From NCBI RefSeq assembly GCF_033958435.1, contig NC_134147.1, positions 41,906,001 to 41,970,000 of the forward strand: a stretch of DNA of 64,000 nucleotides, written 5' to 3'. A program made the translations under genes and the position numbers. Of this stretch, positions 47,751 through 57,315 are shown piece by piece (the first letter of the stretch is position 1; the number at the start of each line of letters is the position of its first letter). The DNA comes from Carettochelys insculpta (taxonomy: Eukaryota; Chordata; Testudines; Carettochelyidae). The notes beneath the pieces are model-generated. The model worked only from the letters and a program-made list of their open reading frames with translations, made no database searches and had not been told where the DNA came from.

Positions 47751-49081
47751 TCACCCCGCGGCCTGGTTGAAATGGGCCCGCAGGGCCTCCCGGACCCGGA
47801 TCCCCTCGGGGTCGACCTGCCAGCCTCCACAGCCCAGCCCTGAAATAATGCCTCCCCCTTGCTCTCCACCAGGCTGTGTAGGGCGCTGCACGCACCCACA
47901 ATCTGGGGGATGTTGGTGGGGCCCGCATCAAGGCAGGTGAGGAGACACCTCCAGCACCCTTTGAGGCGGCCAAATGTACACTCAACCACCTGGTGCGCAT
48001 GGTTCAGGCGCATGTTGAAGCACTCCTGGCTGGCTGTGAGATGGCCCGTGTAAGGGTGAATGAGCCAGGGCCAGACGGGGTATGCCGTGTCTGCAACGAC
48101 GCAGAGGGGCATTGTGGTGTCCCCCACAGGGATCTCCTGCTGGGAGATGTAGGTCCCCGCCTTCAGCCAGCGGCACAGGCCCGAATTCTGGAATACCTGG
48201 GTGTCGTGGGTGCTGCCAGGCCAGCCAACATAAATGTCCAGGAAGCGGCCCCGGCTGTCCACCAAGGCCTCGAGGACCACCAAATGGTAGCCCTTCCTGT
48301 TCAGGAAGCGTCCTCCGCTGTGCTCCAGAGCTCGGATGGGGATATGGGTCCCATCCAGAGCCCTGAAGCAATTTGGGAAGCCCAGGGTGGCAAACCCTGC
48401 GATGGCGTTATCCGGGTCCCCAAGCCGCACGAGCCTGTGGAGGAGCAGGGTGTTGATGGCGCGGACGACCTGCAGGGGAAGCACATGGGAGAGCACCAAT
48501 GAGGGGTGTGCAGGGTGTGTCTGGCCCTCCCCTCCCAGAGCTCCCCTCCCCTCTGCCCCCAGGGCTCCCCTCCCCTTCCAGGGCTGCCTCCCCCTCCCCA
48601 TGGGTCCTCTTACCTCCATGAGGACAACCCTGACAGTGGTCTTGCCGACGCCAAACTGCTGCCTCACGGATCAGTAGCTGTCTGGAGTGGCCAGCTTCCA
48701 GACAGCGATGCCGACCCGTTTCTCCAAGCTGAGGGCATGCCGCATGGCGGTATCCTGGTGCCTGAGTGCGGGGGTGAGCCACTGGCTGAGCTCCAGAAAT
48801 GTCTGCCGGCACATATGAAAGTTCTGGAGCCAGCGGTTGTCGTCCCACTCGCCGAGCACCAGCCGCTCCCACCAGTCGGTGCTCGTGGGGTAGCTCCACA
48901 GCTGGCGGCGTGTGCGGTGGGCTGCAGGGTCTGGGGTTGCTTCCTCCTCCCCTGGGGGCAGCTCCTCTTCCACGAATAAAAGGTAATCAGCTGCCTTCTG
49001 CATGGCATTGAGCAGGGCGAGCACTGCTCCTGCAGGGGCAGCTGGGTGGATCTCTGGCTGCTGCTGCTGCTGGGGGTCCAT
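47751..49081 (-). pseudogene. PIF/Harbinger (HARBI1-like) DDE transposase, copy B
   Basis: Read right to left. Exon 1 is 49081-48614, the intron 48613-48470 (144 bp, GTAAGA and CCTGCAG borders) and exon 2 48469-47751. The start is the ATG before a short glutamine run. The intron length is a multiple of three, so the frame stays open through it and could mislead gene callers. DDE motifs are present: Asp in ALDGTHIPIRALEHS, the block YVGWPGSTHDTQVF (Asp kept, unlike copy A), Asp in VADTAYPVWPW and Glu in QVVECTFGRLKGCW. An in-frame TGA matches the one in copy A (plus-strand TCA at 48670-48672). A 37-bp deletion near the C-terminus shifts the frame after WAVEAG. The protein cannot be full length. 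Confidence 0.87.
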
Positions 49082-49353
49082 AACTGCTTCGCCAAGGTAT
49101 GTGTGCCTATGGCTCTGCAAACTGCGTGCTGTGCAGGCTGAGTGTGTCTGGGAGGGGCCCTTTAAGGGAGCGGCTTGCTGTTGCCCTGGAAGTGCTAGTC
49201 CGCCCTGTGACCCTGTCTGCAGCTGTTCCTGGCACCCTTATTTCAATGTGTGCTGCTTTGGCATGTAGACGCTCCCCTGCAGCACCTACTTCGATGTGGT
49301 GCTGCCCAATGTCGACGTTGAACGTCGACGGCACCAGCCCTGGAGGACATATA

Positions 49354-50063
49354 GGCTACGTCTACACGTGCACCCAACTTCGAAATAGCTTATTTCGATG
49401 TTGCGACATCGAAATAGGCTATTTCGATGAATAACGTCTACACGTCCTCCAGGGCTGGCAACGTCGATGTTCAACTTCGACGTTGCTCAGCCCAACATCG
49501 AAATAGGCACAGCGAGGGAACGTCTACACGCCAAAGTAGCACACATCGAAATAAGGGAGCCAGGCACAGCTGCAGACAGGGTCACGGGGCGGACTCAACA
49601 GCAAGTCGCTCCCTTAAAGGGCCCCTCCCAGACACACTTTCATTAAACAGTGCAAGATACACAGAGCCAACAACTAGTTGCAGACCCTGTATATGCAGCA
49701 CGGACCCCCAGCTGCAGCAGCAGCAGCCAGAAGCCCTGGGCTAAGGGCTGCTGCCCACGGTGACCACAGAGCCCCGCAAGGGCTGGAGAGAGAGTATCTC
49801 TCAACCCCCCAGCTGATGGCCGCCATGGAGGACCCCGCTATTTCGATGTTGCAGGACGTGGATCGTCTACACGTCCCTACTTCGATGTTGAACGTCGAAG
49901 TAGAGCGCTATTCCCATCCCCTCATGGGGTTAGCGACTTCGACGTCTCGCCGCCTAACGTCGATTTCAACTTCGAAATAGCGCCCAACACGTGTAGACGT
50001 GACGGGCGCTATTTCGAAGTTACTCCCGCTACTTCGAAGTAGCGTGCACGTGTAGACGCAGCT
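49354..50063 (+). mobile_element. Non-autonomous Harbinger nested in copy B, TSD ATA
   Basis: A 710-bp copy with ends ggctacgtctacacgtgcac and cgtgcacgtgtagacgcagct, flanked by ATA at 49351-49353 and 50064-50066. The last base is T instead of C. It is inserted about 85 bp from the right end of copy B. It differs from the copy at 62026 at only about ten positions by eye, so the two are young. Its internal block (ttcattaaacagtgcaagat) is shared with the other short copies. Confidence 0.93.
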
Positions 50064-50172
50064 ATAGATGTTAGTCATCAAAATAGCTTATTTTGATGTC
50101 ATTACATCAAAATAAGCTATTTCGATGTAGCATACACGTGTAGACGTAGCCAGTGAGAGAGAGGTTTTAGGT

Positions 50173-50247
50173 CATAGAATTATAGAACACTTGGAAGGGA
50201 CCTTGAGAAGTCATGGAGTCCCCCAACCCTCATGGCAGGACCAACAT
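50173..50247 (-). mobile_element. CR1 3'-end fragment
   Basis: Plus strand: gtcatagaattatagaacac, then ttggaagggaccttgagaag, then tcatggagtc. This is the reversed CR1 terminus. It lies directly before the LTR-like sequence. Confidence 0.75.
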
Positions 50248-50419
50248 TGATATGACAGTTGTAGTAAGTACAGGCCCAGTATGAGGCCTTAGGCCTGAAC
50301 TAAAGTAATGGTCAAGACTTTGCTAACAGAAAGCAAAGTTCAGCTGTGAGCTAAAGGAATGCATTGCTCACAGAAGTTGGCAAGAAGAGGGTTGATGTTG
50401 CATAAACATATCTACCTAG

Positions 50420-51123
50420 ACAAAAAGCAGTCAAGTAGCACTTTAAAGACTAGCAAAATGGTTTATTAGGTGAGCTTTCGTGGGACAGACCCACTTCTTC
50501 AGACCACAGCCAGACCAGAACAGACTCAATATTTAAGGCATAGAACCAAAAACAGTGAGCAAGGAGAACAAATCAGAAAAAGATAATAAAGGTGAGCAAA
50601 TCAGAGAGTGGAGGGGTGGCAGGGGAAGGTCAAGAATTAGATTGAGCCAGGTATGCAGGCAAGCCCCTATAGTGACTCAGAAAGTTCCCATCACGATTTA
50701 AACCATGTGTTAATGTGCTGAATTTGAATATAAAAGCCAGCTTGGCTGTTTCTCTTTCCAAAACGGTGCAATAATTCCTTTTCAGTAACACACATACCTT
50801 TAGGTCATTCGTGATGGGAACTTTCTGAGTCACTATAGGGGCTTGTCTGCATACTTGACTCAATCTAATTCTTGACCTTCCCCCCACCCCTCCACTCTCT
50901 GATTTGCTCACCTTGATTATCTTTTTCTGATTTGTCCTCCTTGCTTACTGTTTTTGGTTCTCTGTGCTTTAAATATTGAGTCTGTTCTTGTCTGGCTATG
51001 GTCTGTAGAAGTGGGTCTGTGCCACAAAAGCTCACCTAATAAACCATTTTGCTAGTCTTTAAAGTGCTACTTGACTGCTTTTTCTTTTGATAGTGTATAG
51101 ACTAGCACGGCTTCCTCTTTGTT
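50420..51123. mobile_element. Inverted-repeat (Penelope-like?) element, 14-bp TSD
   Basis: Flanked by acatatctacctag at 50406-50419 and 51124-51137 (14 bp). The left arm runs to about 50695 and the right arm starts near 50808, giving arms of about 280-315 bp and a unique centre of about 110 bp. The left end lacks about 45 bp of the family end (gtaacaaagaggaagccgtg), so it is truncated there. The arms contain tttaaagactagcaaaatgg, ttaggtgagctttcgtggga and aatatttaaggcatagaacc. The same family and duplication length occur at 33222. Confidence 0.68.
50476..50502 (-). ncRNA. Hammerhead-ribozyme-like core
   Basis: The minus strand reads CTGAAGA, A, then a six-pair-capable hairpin (gtgggtctgtcccac), then GAAA. 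This is the best preserved stem II of the three cores. The partner in the right arm (near 51001-51033) has decayed to CTGTAGA and caaaagc. Confidence 0.3.
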
Positions 51124-51783
51124 ACATATCTACCTAGCATACTGAAATATGAGCATGGTACCAGAACACCCTACCCTGGAACATTCCACAGATAAGAAAG
51201 AACAGGCCGACCCATCCCAATGACAGAGGCAAAAGGGTAATATGATGGACAGAGTTGTTTTGTTCGAACCAGCATGTACAAGGTGAGAGGTGGCACCTGA
51301 CTACGTAGAAGGGTTGTACCTCAATACGTCAGGAGTGATGGGTGAATTGTTTGTACCTGTGTATAAGAATGTACTCCTGGGGTGTGGTCTGGGTCTGGCC
51401 GAGGGGGCAGTGGAAAGTCCTGCCACTGACCGAACTGAGTCCATTGACCGTGGGTGCATATTTGTAGTATGCCCTGACTTAGACTAAGAAGTCTACAGGG
51501 AACTACTATTGTGTCCAATACAGCAATAAACCTGGCCGATGTGCCTTCGCAGCTTACTAGACTCTGTGGTCATTGAGGGTTCTCTTCGGGTCTGCAGTGT
51601 TGTCAGATGCTACCAGCGTGGTACTCTGCTCTCTCCACTGTTGGTATCACTCGTCTGTGTGCGTGTGTTCCCTCTGTGCGCTGCCACAGCTCTGCAGATA
51701 GCCGACACAGCAGACCCGAAGAGAACCCCCAATGACCACAGAGTCTAGTAAGGTGCAAAGGCACGTCGGCCAGGTTTACACAC

Positions 51784-51814
51784 ATTATTATTATTATTAT
51801 ATTATTATTATTAC
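51784..51814 (+). repeat. (TTA)n microsatellite
   Basis: About ten TTA units with one interruption. Confidence 0.9.
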
Positions 51815-52719
51815 ACACTTTTTCCTCAATCAGCACAGGACAATAGGACAGATTTTTAAAGGCATGGTGGGTGCCTAAACATGCAGATAAGAATCTAGTG
51901 GGATTTTCAAAACCACCCAGCCACTTAAGTCCAATGGGGCATAGACACCAGCATGCATTTGGAGCTCCCAGTGCAGTTTTGTGCCTAGGCAACTATGCAT
52001 GCTTAGGTACTTAAATACCTTTTAAAAATCTGGTCCAGTGTCATTAACCGGAAAACATTGTCTCCTTCCCATGCAATCTTAAATAGCACAGGTAATATTG
52101 TCTATTAATTTTCCTCCATGTATTGAAAAGAAGGGAAAGGGACTAGCATGGTTTATTGACTATGTTTTTGTTTACAGCACAGCTGAGTTTATGACATTGC
52201 TCTCTGAGGGGTATTTATATAGAACAATGAATTTGCCTAAGAACTGCCTGATTAGTGGTCTCCTGCCTCCTTTGACTGTGTACTTCAAGGAACTACTTCA
52301 GGCAAAACCTGATCACAAAGTGCTGAAGAACACAAAGTCAGAAATCATTGCAAAAATCCACTGTATATGCATTATACACCTCTCTCCTAAGGCTGTTTAT
52401 CAATTGCTATGTGGCAGATTAACATATCAATCACAGCTTCTTCCCTGCACTACTTCCTGTGACACTTGGTTTCTTTTCCTAGGAGTATCATTTCTAAGCC
52501 TTCTTCCTGTCAGTTCACACGGCCAACGACAGACAAGATTATGGGATTCACTTCAACACAGAACTGATTAGTGATAACGTACTTTATTAAGTACGTTTTT
52601 TACTACTCCATGCTACCACACTTTCACAGGGTACACATTAGCAAGCAAAAAAGCACAGCAGGACAATGCACTCAAGGAGACAAGAAGCTCTTTGGAATGC
52701 TTACATCCCTTTCTGCCAT
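51815..52719. other. Unassigned non-coding sequence
   Basis: Holds the longest open frame outside the repeats (52098-52571, 157 codons), but its start is TTG, its translation matches no known family and it lacks plausible exon borders. I do not call it a gene. Confidence 0.4.
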
Positions 52720-52722
52720 TTG

Positions 52723-53432
52723 GGCTACGTCTACACGTGAAGCCTACATCGAAGTAGCCTATTTCGATGTCGCCACATCGAAATAGGCTATTTCGATGAA
52801 TAACATCTACACGTCCTCCAGGGCTGGCAACGTCGATGTTCAACATCGACGTTGCGCAGCACCACATCGAAATAGGCGCTGCGAGGGAACGTCTACACGC
52901 CAAAGTAGCACACATCGAAATAAGGGTGCCAGGCACAGCTGCAGACAGGGTCACAGGGCGGACTCAACAGCAAGCCGCTCCCTTAAAGGGCCCCTCCCAG
53001 ACACGGCTGCACTAAACAACACAAGATACACAGAGCCGACAACTGGTTGCAGACCCTGTGCATGCAGCATGGACCCCCAGCTGCAGCAGCAGCAGCCGAA
53101 GCCCTGGGCTAAGGGCTGCTGCACACGGTGACCATAGAGCCCCTCAGGGGCTGGAGAGAGAGCGTCTCTCAACCCCTCAGCTGACGGCCGCCATGGCGGA
53201 TCCCGCTATTTCGAAGTTGCAGGACGCGCAATGACTACACGGTCCCTACTTCGACGTTGAATGTCAAAGTAGGGCGCTATTCCTATCCCCTCATGGGGTT
53301 AGCGGCTTCGACGTCTTGCCGCCTAACGTCGATGTTAACATCGAAATAGCGCCCAACACGTGTAGCTGTGACGGGCGCTATTTCGAAGTTAGTGCTGCTA
53401 CTTCGAAGCAGCGTGCACGTGTAGACACGGCT
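52723..53432 (+). mobile_element. Non-autonomous Harbinger, TSD TTG
   Basis: A 710-bp copy with ends ggctacgtctacacgtgaag and gcacgtgtagacacggct, flanked by TTG at 52720-52722 and 53433-53435. The left and right parts match the long copies, with the shared short-copy middle. It has more changes than the copies at 49354 and 62026. Confidence 0.92.
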
Positions 53433-53435
53433 TTG

Positions 53436-54828
53436 GAGTCCCAATCTCAGGATGGCTTACATCAGGGCTGTGGCAGAGGTGGCTCTAACTGGGGGAGCCT
53501 GGGACATCTCTAAAGTCCCTGGTGAAACTTGCCAGGGGCTGGACCTCACAGAGATTTAATCTCTTACCTATTTACTGGGTGTGCGCACCCTGGCTTAATG
53601 CCACTTTTAGCATTCTCATGAGGCTGAGGCCAGGATTACCCTGTTTACGTGTTTCTGAGGTTCCCAGTTCAAATGCAGGTATCAAGGCTGATATGTCTAT
53701 CTGGTGTTCTTGTTTCCACTTTTGCTCTCTCAGGCCTGCAGAGAGGCTTGCTGGTATGGTACATGACACTTCCCAGGAAGTGACTGCCAGCAGAGCCCCT
53801 GGTTTTTGCCAGCTTCCTAGGTTTTTTGGCCATTCTTACTCCTGCATAGCTGCAGTCCGTTCCTTGAAACCTGTCTGTTCTTCCAGGTGCAGCTGTGGAG
53901 TTCACAGACCTGCTTAGCCACCTTAATCCTCTCCACTCATGGGTGGGGTAGACACAGGATGCAACTGCAGTTTGAGCTGATGTATCTGAGATGCTGCAGT
54001 CTAACTAGCTTGGGTGCCAGAAGTCAAGTTGTTGGCAGCACACGCTTCAGCCTGGCATGAATACCCCCACAGGTAGTTACCTTGCATTCTGGGTGCATTT
54101 ATGCAGCCCATGCTGCTTTGGTTGCACTGTTCGGGGACCCTACATTGGGGTGTCTGGACCCCCATTGTTACACCCAAGAGAAAACAGGGGCTTGGAATCT
54201 CAAAGGAGAAGCAACTAATTTTAGAGAATGGTACTATGCACAAAAACACATAAGTGAAACCTTTTTAGTATTTGAACTTAATGGTTATTAGATTATACAT
54301 ACATGTATGTATATGCAGGCTAATTATTTGCACACACCTATCATAAAATACCCATCTACTGTCCAGACAGGAAGAAGCAATGGTGGGCAATTTAAATTAA
54401 AGGAAAGACATCAGAACTGAAAATAAAACTCCAGCCTTGGAAAACTAAGACAGAAGGAAATGTCTTCTATTCTGAATAGGCATGAGTCATGCTACTAAGA
54501 AAAAGAGCAAACTTAACAGGCATGGGTCTCTGGAGTCAATACAAAAATGGTGGGGCTAGCCTATGGGTGGGGTGCTGTTGATAAACACTCAATCTTCTCT
54601 GACAGAGGGAATGCACTAGGAAACCGATTTGAGGTAGCCAGCAATTTGTGTTAAATTTAGCTAATATAGCAGTGTAGTGCCTGAGGTTGCATTTTTAAGT
54701 TTATTTTCCGATGTACTTCCTGTGTTTGCTTTCAGTTACTATTTCGTCTCCCAATCTGTGATTTTTCTGTTAAGTAACCTTGGTTTATTTTCACCCCAGG
54801 CAGGTCTCTTCTGTGCAAACTAGGTGGG

Positions 54829-54865
<37 letters not shown>

Positions 54866-55257
54866 TGTGTTCCAAAAGGAACCAATAACATGGGGGGCAG
54901 ATGTCACTCTTGTCTGCAAAGAATTAGAGGGGAAAGTCCAAAGGTCTAGTAGCTAAAACTTTGGGGTAGAAGGGCTGTTAAGGAGTAAGCAGGCTGCTGG
55001 AAGTTGGGGGAGAGCTTAATGCTTGTAGGTGGCTTCTCGTGTCAGGGCTGTAAGCTACAGAAGCAAAGCATTAAGGCAACCAGGCCTAGAGTGCCCTACT
55101 GATCTGGGCTATTCCCAAAGCATTACACTTACATGTGTCTACTGATGTGGGAGTTAGGAGATGTGATTTCAGTACATGCCTATCCTTAGTCCTAGTTTGC
55201 TTGGTGAGCCAGCAACCCTCACTTCCGGTCTTCATTTTCCATTACCAAACGATTCAG
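53436..55257. other. Unassigned non-coding sequence
   Basis: No gene recognised. A frame of 131 codons at 53522-53917 has no recognisable domain. A GT microsatellite lies at 54831-54870. Confidence 0.45.
54831..54870 (+). repeat. (GT)n microsatellite
   Basis: About 20 GT units, with GC variants near the end. Confidence 0.95.
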
Positions 55258-55453
55258 GGGTGAGGGATAGTTTGAGCATTGACCTGCTAAACTCAGGGCT
55301 GTGAGCTCAATCCCTCAAGAGGCCATTTAGGGTGCTTGGGGCAAAGGAAAAAAAAAATGTCTGTCTGCAATGGTGCTTGGCCCTGCTAAGAGGGCAGGGG
55401 ACTGGATTCAATGACCTCCACAGGCCCCTTTCAGTTCTATGAGGTGTGTATAC
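55258..55453 (+). mobile_element. Turtle-type Pol III SINE (tRNA head, CR1-like tail)
   Basis: The head ggatagtttgagcattgacc and B-box-like gagctcaatccc are followed by ggccatttagggtgcttggg, an A-rich stretch, and the tail actggattcaatgacctcca, caggcccctttcagttctat. The tail is the CR1-like 3' end that lets CR1 machinery copy it. Confidence 0.8.
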
Positions 55454-56748
55454 AGATACAGGGGATGTGAAAGATGCTACCACCATTCTGATTTGGAAGC
55501 CTAGGGGCATACGGCCATCCCTTCCAGTCAGTGTCAGAGGGCAGCCACACCATCTGAATGAAAATGATTAACAGATTGTCTACGGTCTTCCACTGTACCA
55601 TTCAGGTTAGTTGCATAATACTATCCAATGGAACAGAGTGCAGAAAGAGGCCAGTAGTGAACAAACCTAAGAATTAAAGTTACTTGGTGAAAATGTAACA
55701 ATGTTTTGCCATTTCACTTATTTCTCTACTTTCCGATCACAGGCTACGAATTAATCACTTAGTATACGTAGAGAAGTTTGTGTCTTTTCTTAAAAAAAGC
55801 AATATAGATATCAATTAAAGAGCAAATCAGTTATAACTTTTGACTTGTGAGCAAACAAGAGAATTGTTATCGTATTAAAGAATTTTTAAACACTGAGTAG
55901 TCTGGTAATTAGGGAGATGTTAAAGGTTGTTACATTATCTTGTAGCAGTTGGTGTTCAAAATACTCCTTGCCACTCATGATCTGAGGAGGATGTTGTTAA
56001 TATGCAGCTACAGTCCACAAGAATACAAAGGGTAGAATTTAATCATGGCACTGTAAATTCTTAATTTTCAATTATTATGGCACCAGGGTACTGCCCTTGA
56101 GAAAGGACAGATGAGACATTTTACCATTTATAAATGTACAAATAAATAGGAAGGAGAGAAATATTTACAAGGTTTGTGTTTGTTCAAATGTGGTCATAGC
56201 CTTGTTTTTAAGCTCTACATTGGCTAAGATGATATCACCAGCTGTGGCAAATCATTTGCAGTGATATCCAACTCCAGATAGCTGTTTTGAAGCAATCTAA
56301 AACAATACCTTGATCCTTCAGAGTATGGTAGCCTAGTCACTGCTATAAAAAGGTGTGCCTTAAAGAGAAAAGTCATCACTAGAACAGTTTTTGGAGCATG
56401 AAAAATGCCTTTTATATGTATATGAAATGCCAGGCAACTTATTTCTAAATTCACAGCATCATCTAAGTACTATAATTCAGATTTTTTTAAAAAATTCTCA
56501 TTACTGAGTAATATTGTCTGTGTGTCCATCTAACTGTATTGGACTTAGGAAGACTTACCTTTAAAGCTATGAATGTGAGAGTTTTCTAGAGTCAAAATTA
56601 ATGAAGAAATAGGTTGAAGGGAAAAACTGAAGATCTATTGACTAGATTACAATCAAGGATTGAAACAGGTTAAACAAATAGCACCATCTGTATGTAACCT
56701 ATGTATCTATTGGGTGTGGTTCACTGTCCCATGTAGCCACCCTGTGAC
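55454..56748. other. Unassigned non-coding sequence
   Basis: AT-rich, no gene recognised. Confidence 0.45.
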
Positions 56749-57172
56749 TACTGCTTTACTACCACTCTCCCATCGGCGCTGCCACAGCAATGAGGCAGTT
56801 CAAAGCAGGCTAATGAGGCACTGACATGCATAGTCAGCACCTCATTATCATAATGACAGCCACACAAACAGACTTCGACTTGAAGATGGACAGTGAAGAT
56901 GGGGGTGGCTTCGAAATAAGCACCCCACTTCGACATTCCCTTACTCCCACAGAATTAGATCAGAGTAAGGGAATGTTGACGTGAGGCTCTTATTTCGAAG
57001 CTGCCCCCATCCTCACTGTCAATCTGCAAGTCAAAGTCTGCACTTTGAAATTTGTGCAGCCACCATTATGCTAATGAGGCATTGAATATGCATGTCAGTG
57101 CCTCATTAGCCTGCTCCAAATTGCCTTATTACCATGGCACCTCCAATGAGAGAGTGGTAGTGTAGCAGCAGC
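56749..57172. mobile_element. Foldback MITE with ctgctttactaccactctc ends
   Basis: The left end ctgctttactaccactctcc pairs with the right end gagagtggtagtgtagcagc. Inner arms pair too: gctaatgaggcactgacatg with catgtcagtgcctcattagc, and cttactcccacag-type blocks around a centre near 56955. Flanking sequence does not give a clean duplication. It belongs to the same broad foldback group as 4554, but the end sequence differs. Confidence 0.7.
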
Positions 57173-57189
57173 TAAATCACTTAGCGAGA

Positions 57190-57315
57190 AAGAATGAGTT
57201 TCTTGTACAGCCTTTGCTGAGAGCCAGATGGTTATTTGTTCAAGTAGTAGAGGGTCATGTACTAACCTCCAAGGGGCCCAGGTTTGGTTCTGCCTGTCAG
57301 CATTACAGAAGCGCC
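57190..57315 (+). repeat. tRNA-derived repeat unit (single copy)
   Basis: The phrase tacagcctttgctgagagcc, then agatggttatttgttcaagt, agtagaggg and ggtttggttctgcctgtcag matches the tandem units at 5019-5480, with more decay. It lies just outside the foldback MITE, much as the earlier set follows the MITE at 4554-4993. Confidence 0.5.

Larger units (their letters stand above)
45420..50151 (-). mobile_element. Long (autonomous-type) Harbinger copy B, TSD AGT
   Basis: The ends are agccgcgtctacacgtgcc and cacgtgtagacgtagcc, flanked by AGT at 45417-45419 and 50152-50154. The outer sequence matches copy A in reverse orientation. It spans 4,732 bp including a nested 710-bp short copy at 49354-50063 plus its ATA duplication, so the element itself is about 4.0 kb. 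It carries a SANT gene (plus strand) and a transposase gene (minus strand), convergent as in copy A. Both genes are broken. The terminal piece at 50067-50151 reads gatgttagtcatcaaaatag, then the subterminal tttcgatg palindrome, as in intact copies. Confidence 0.92.
50264..51780 (+). mobile_element. LTR-like sequence of an endogenous retrovirus-type element, interrupted
   Basis: The sequence from tgtagtaagtacaggcccag to gttgatgttgcataaacata continues after the 704-bp insertion at 50420-51123 with catactgaaatatgagcatg. Further on lie a basal-promoter-like region (tgtgtataagaatgtactcc), then caatacagcaataaacctgg, giving the AATAAA signal at 51525-51530. Downstream, 51527-51600 is repeated in inverted form at about 51713-51780. 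No internal gag, pol or env was seen. The start and end were not fixed precisely. This is an old LTR with a rearranged 3' end. Confidence 0.55.

Noticed and set aside
52098..52571. 157-codon open frame
   Set aside because: The start is TTG, there is no recognisable family, no splice or promoter context, and other frames of similar length occur by chance in the window.
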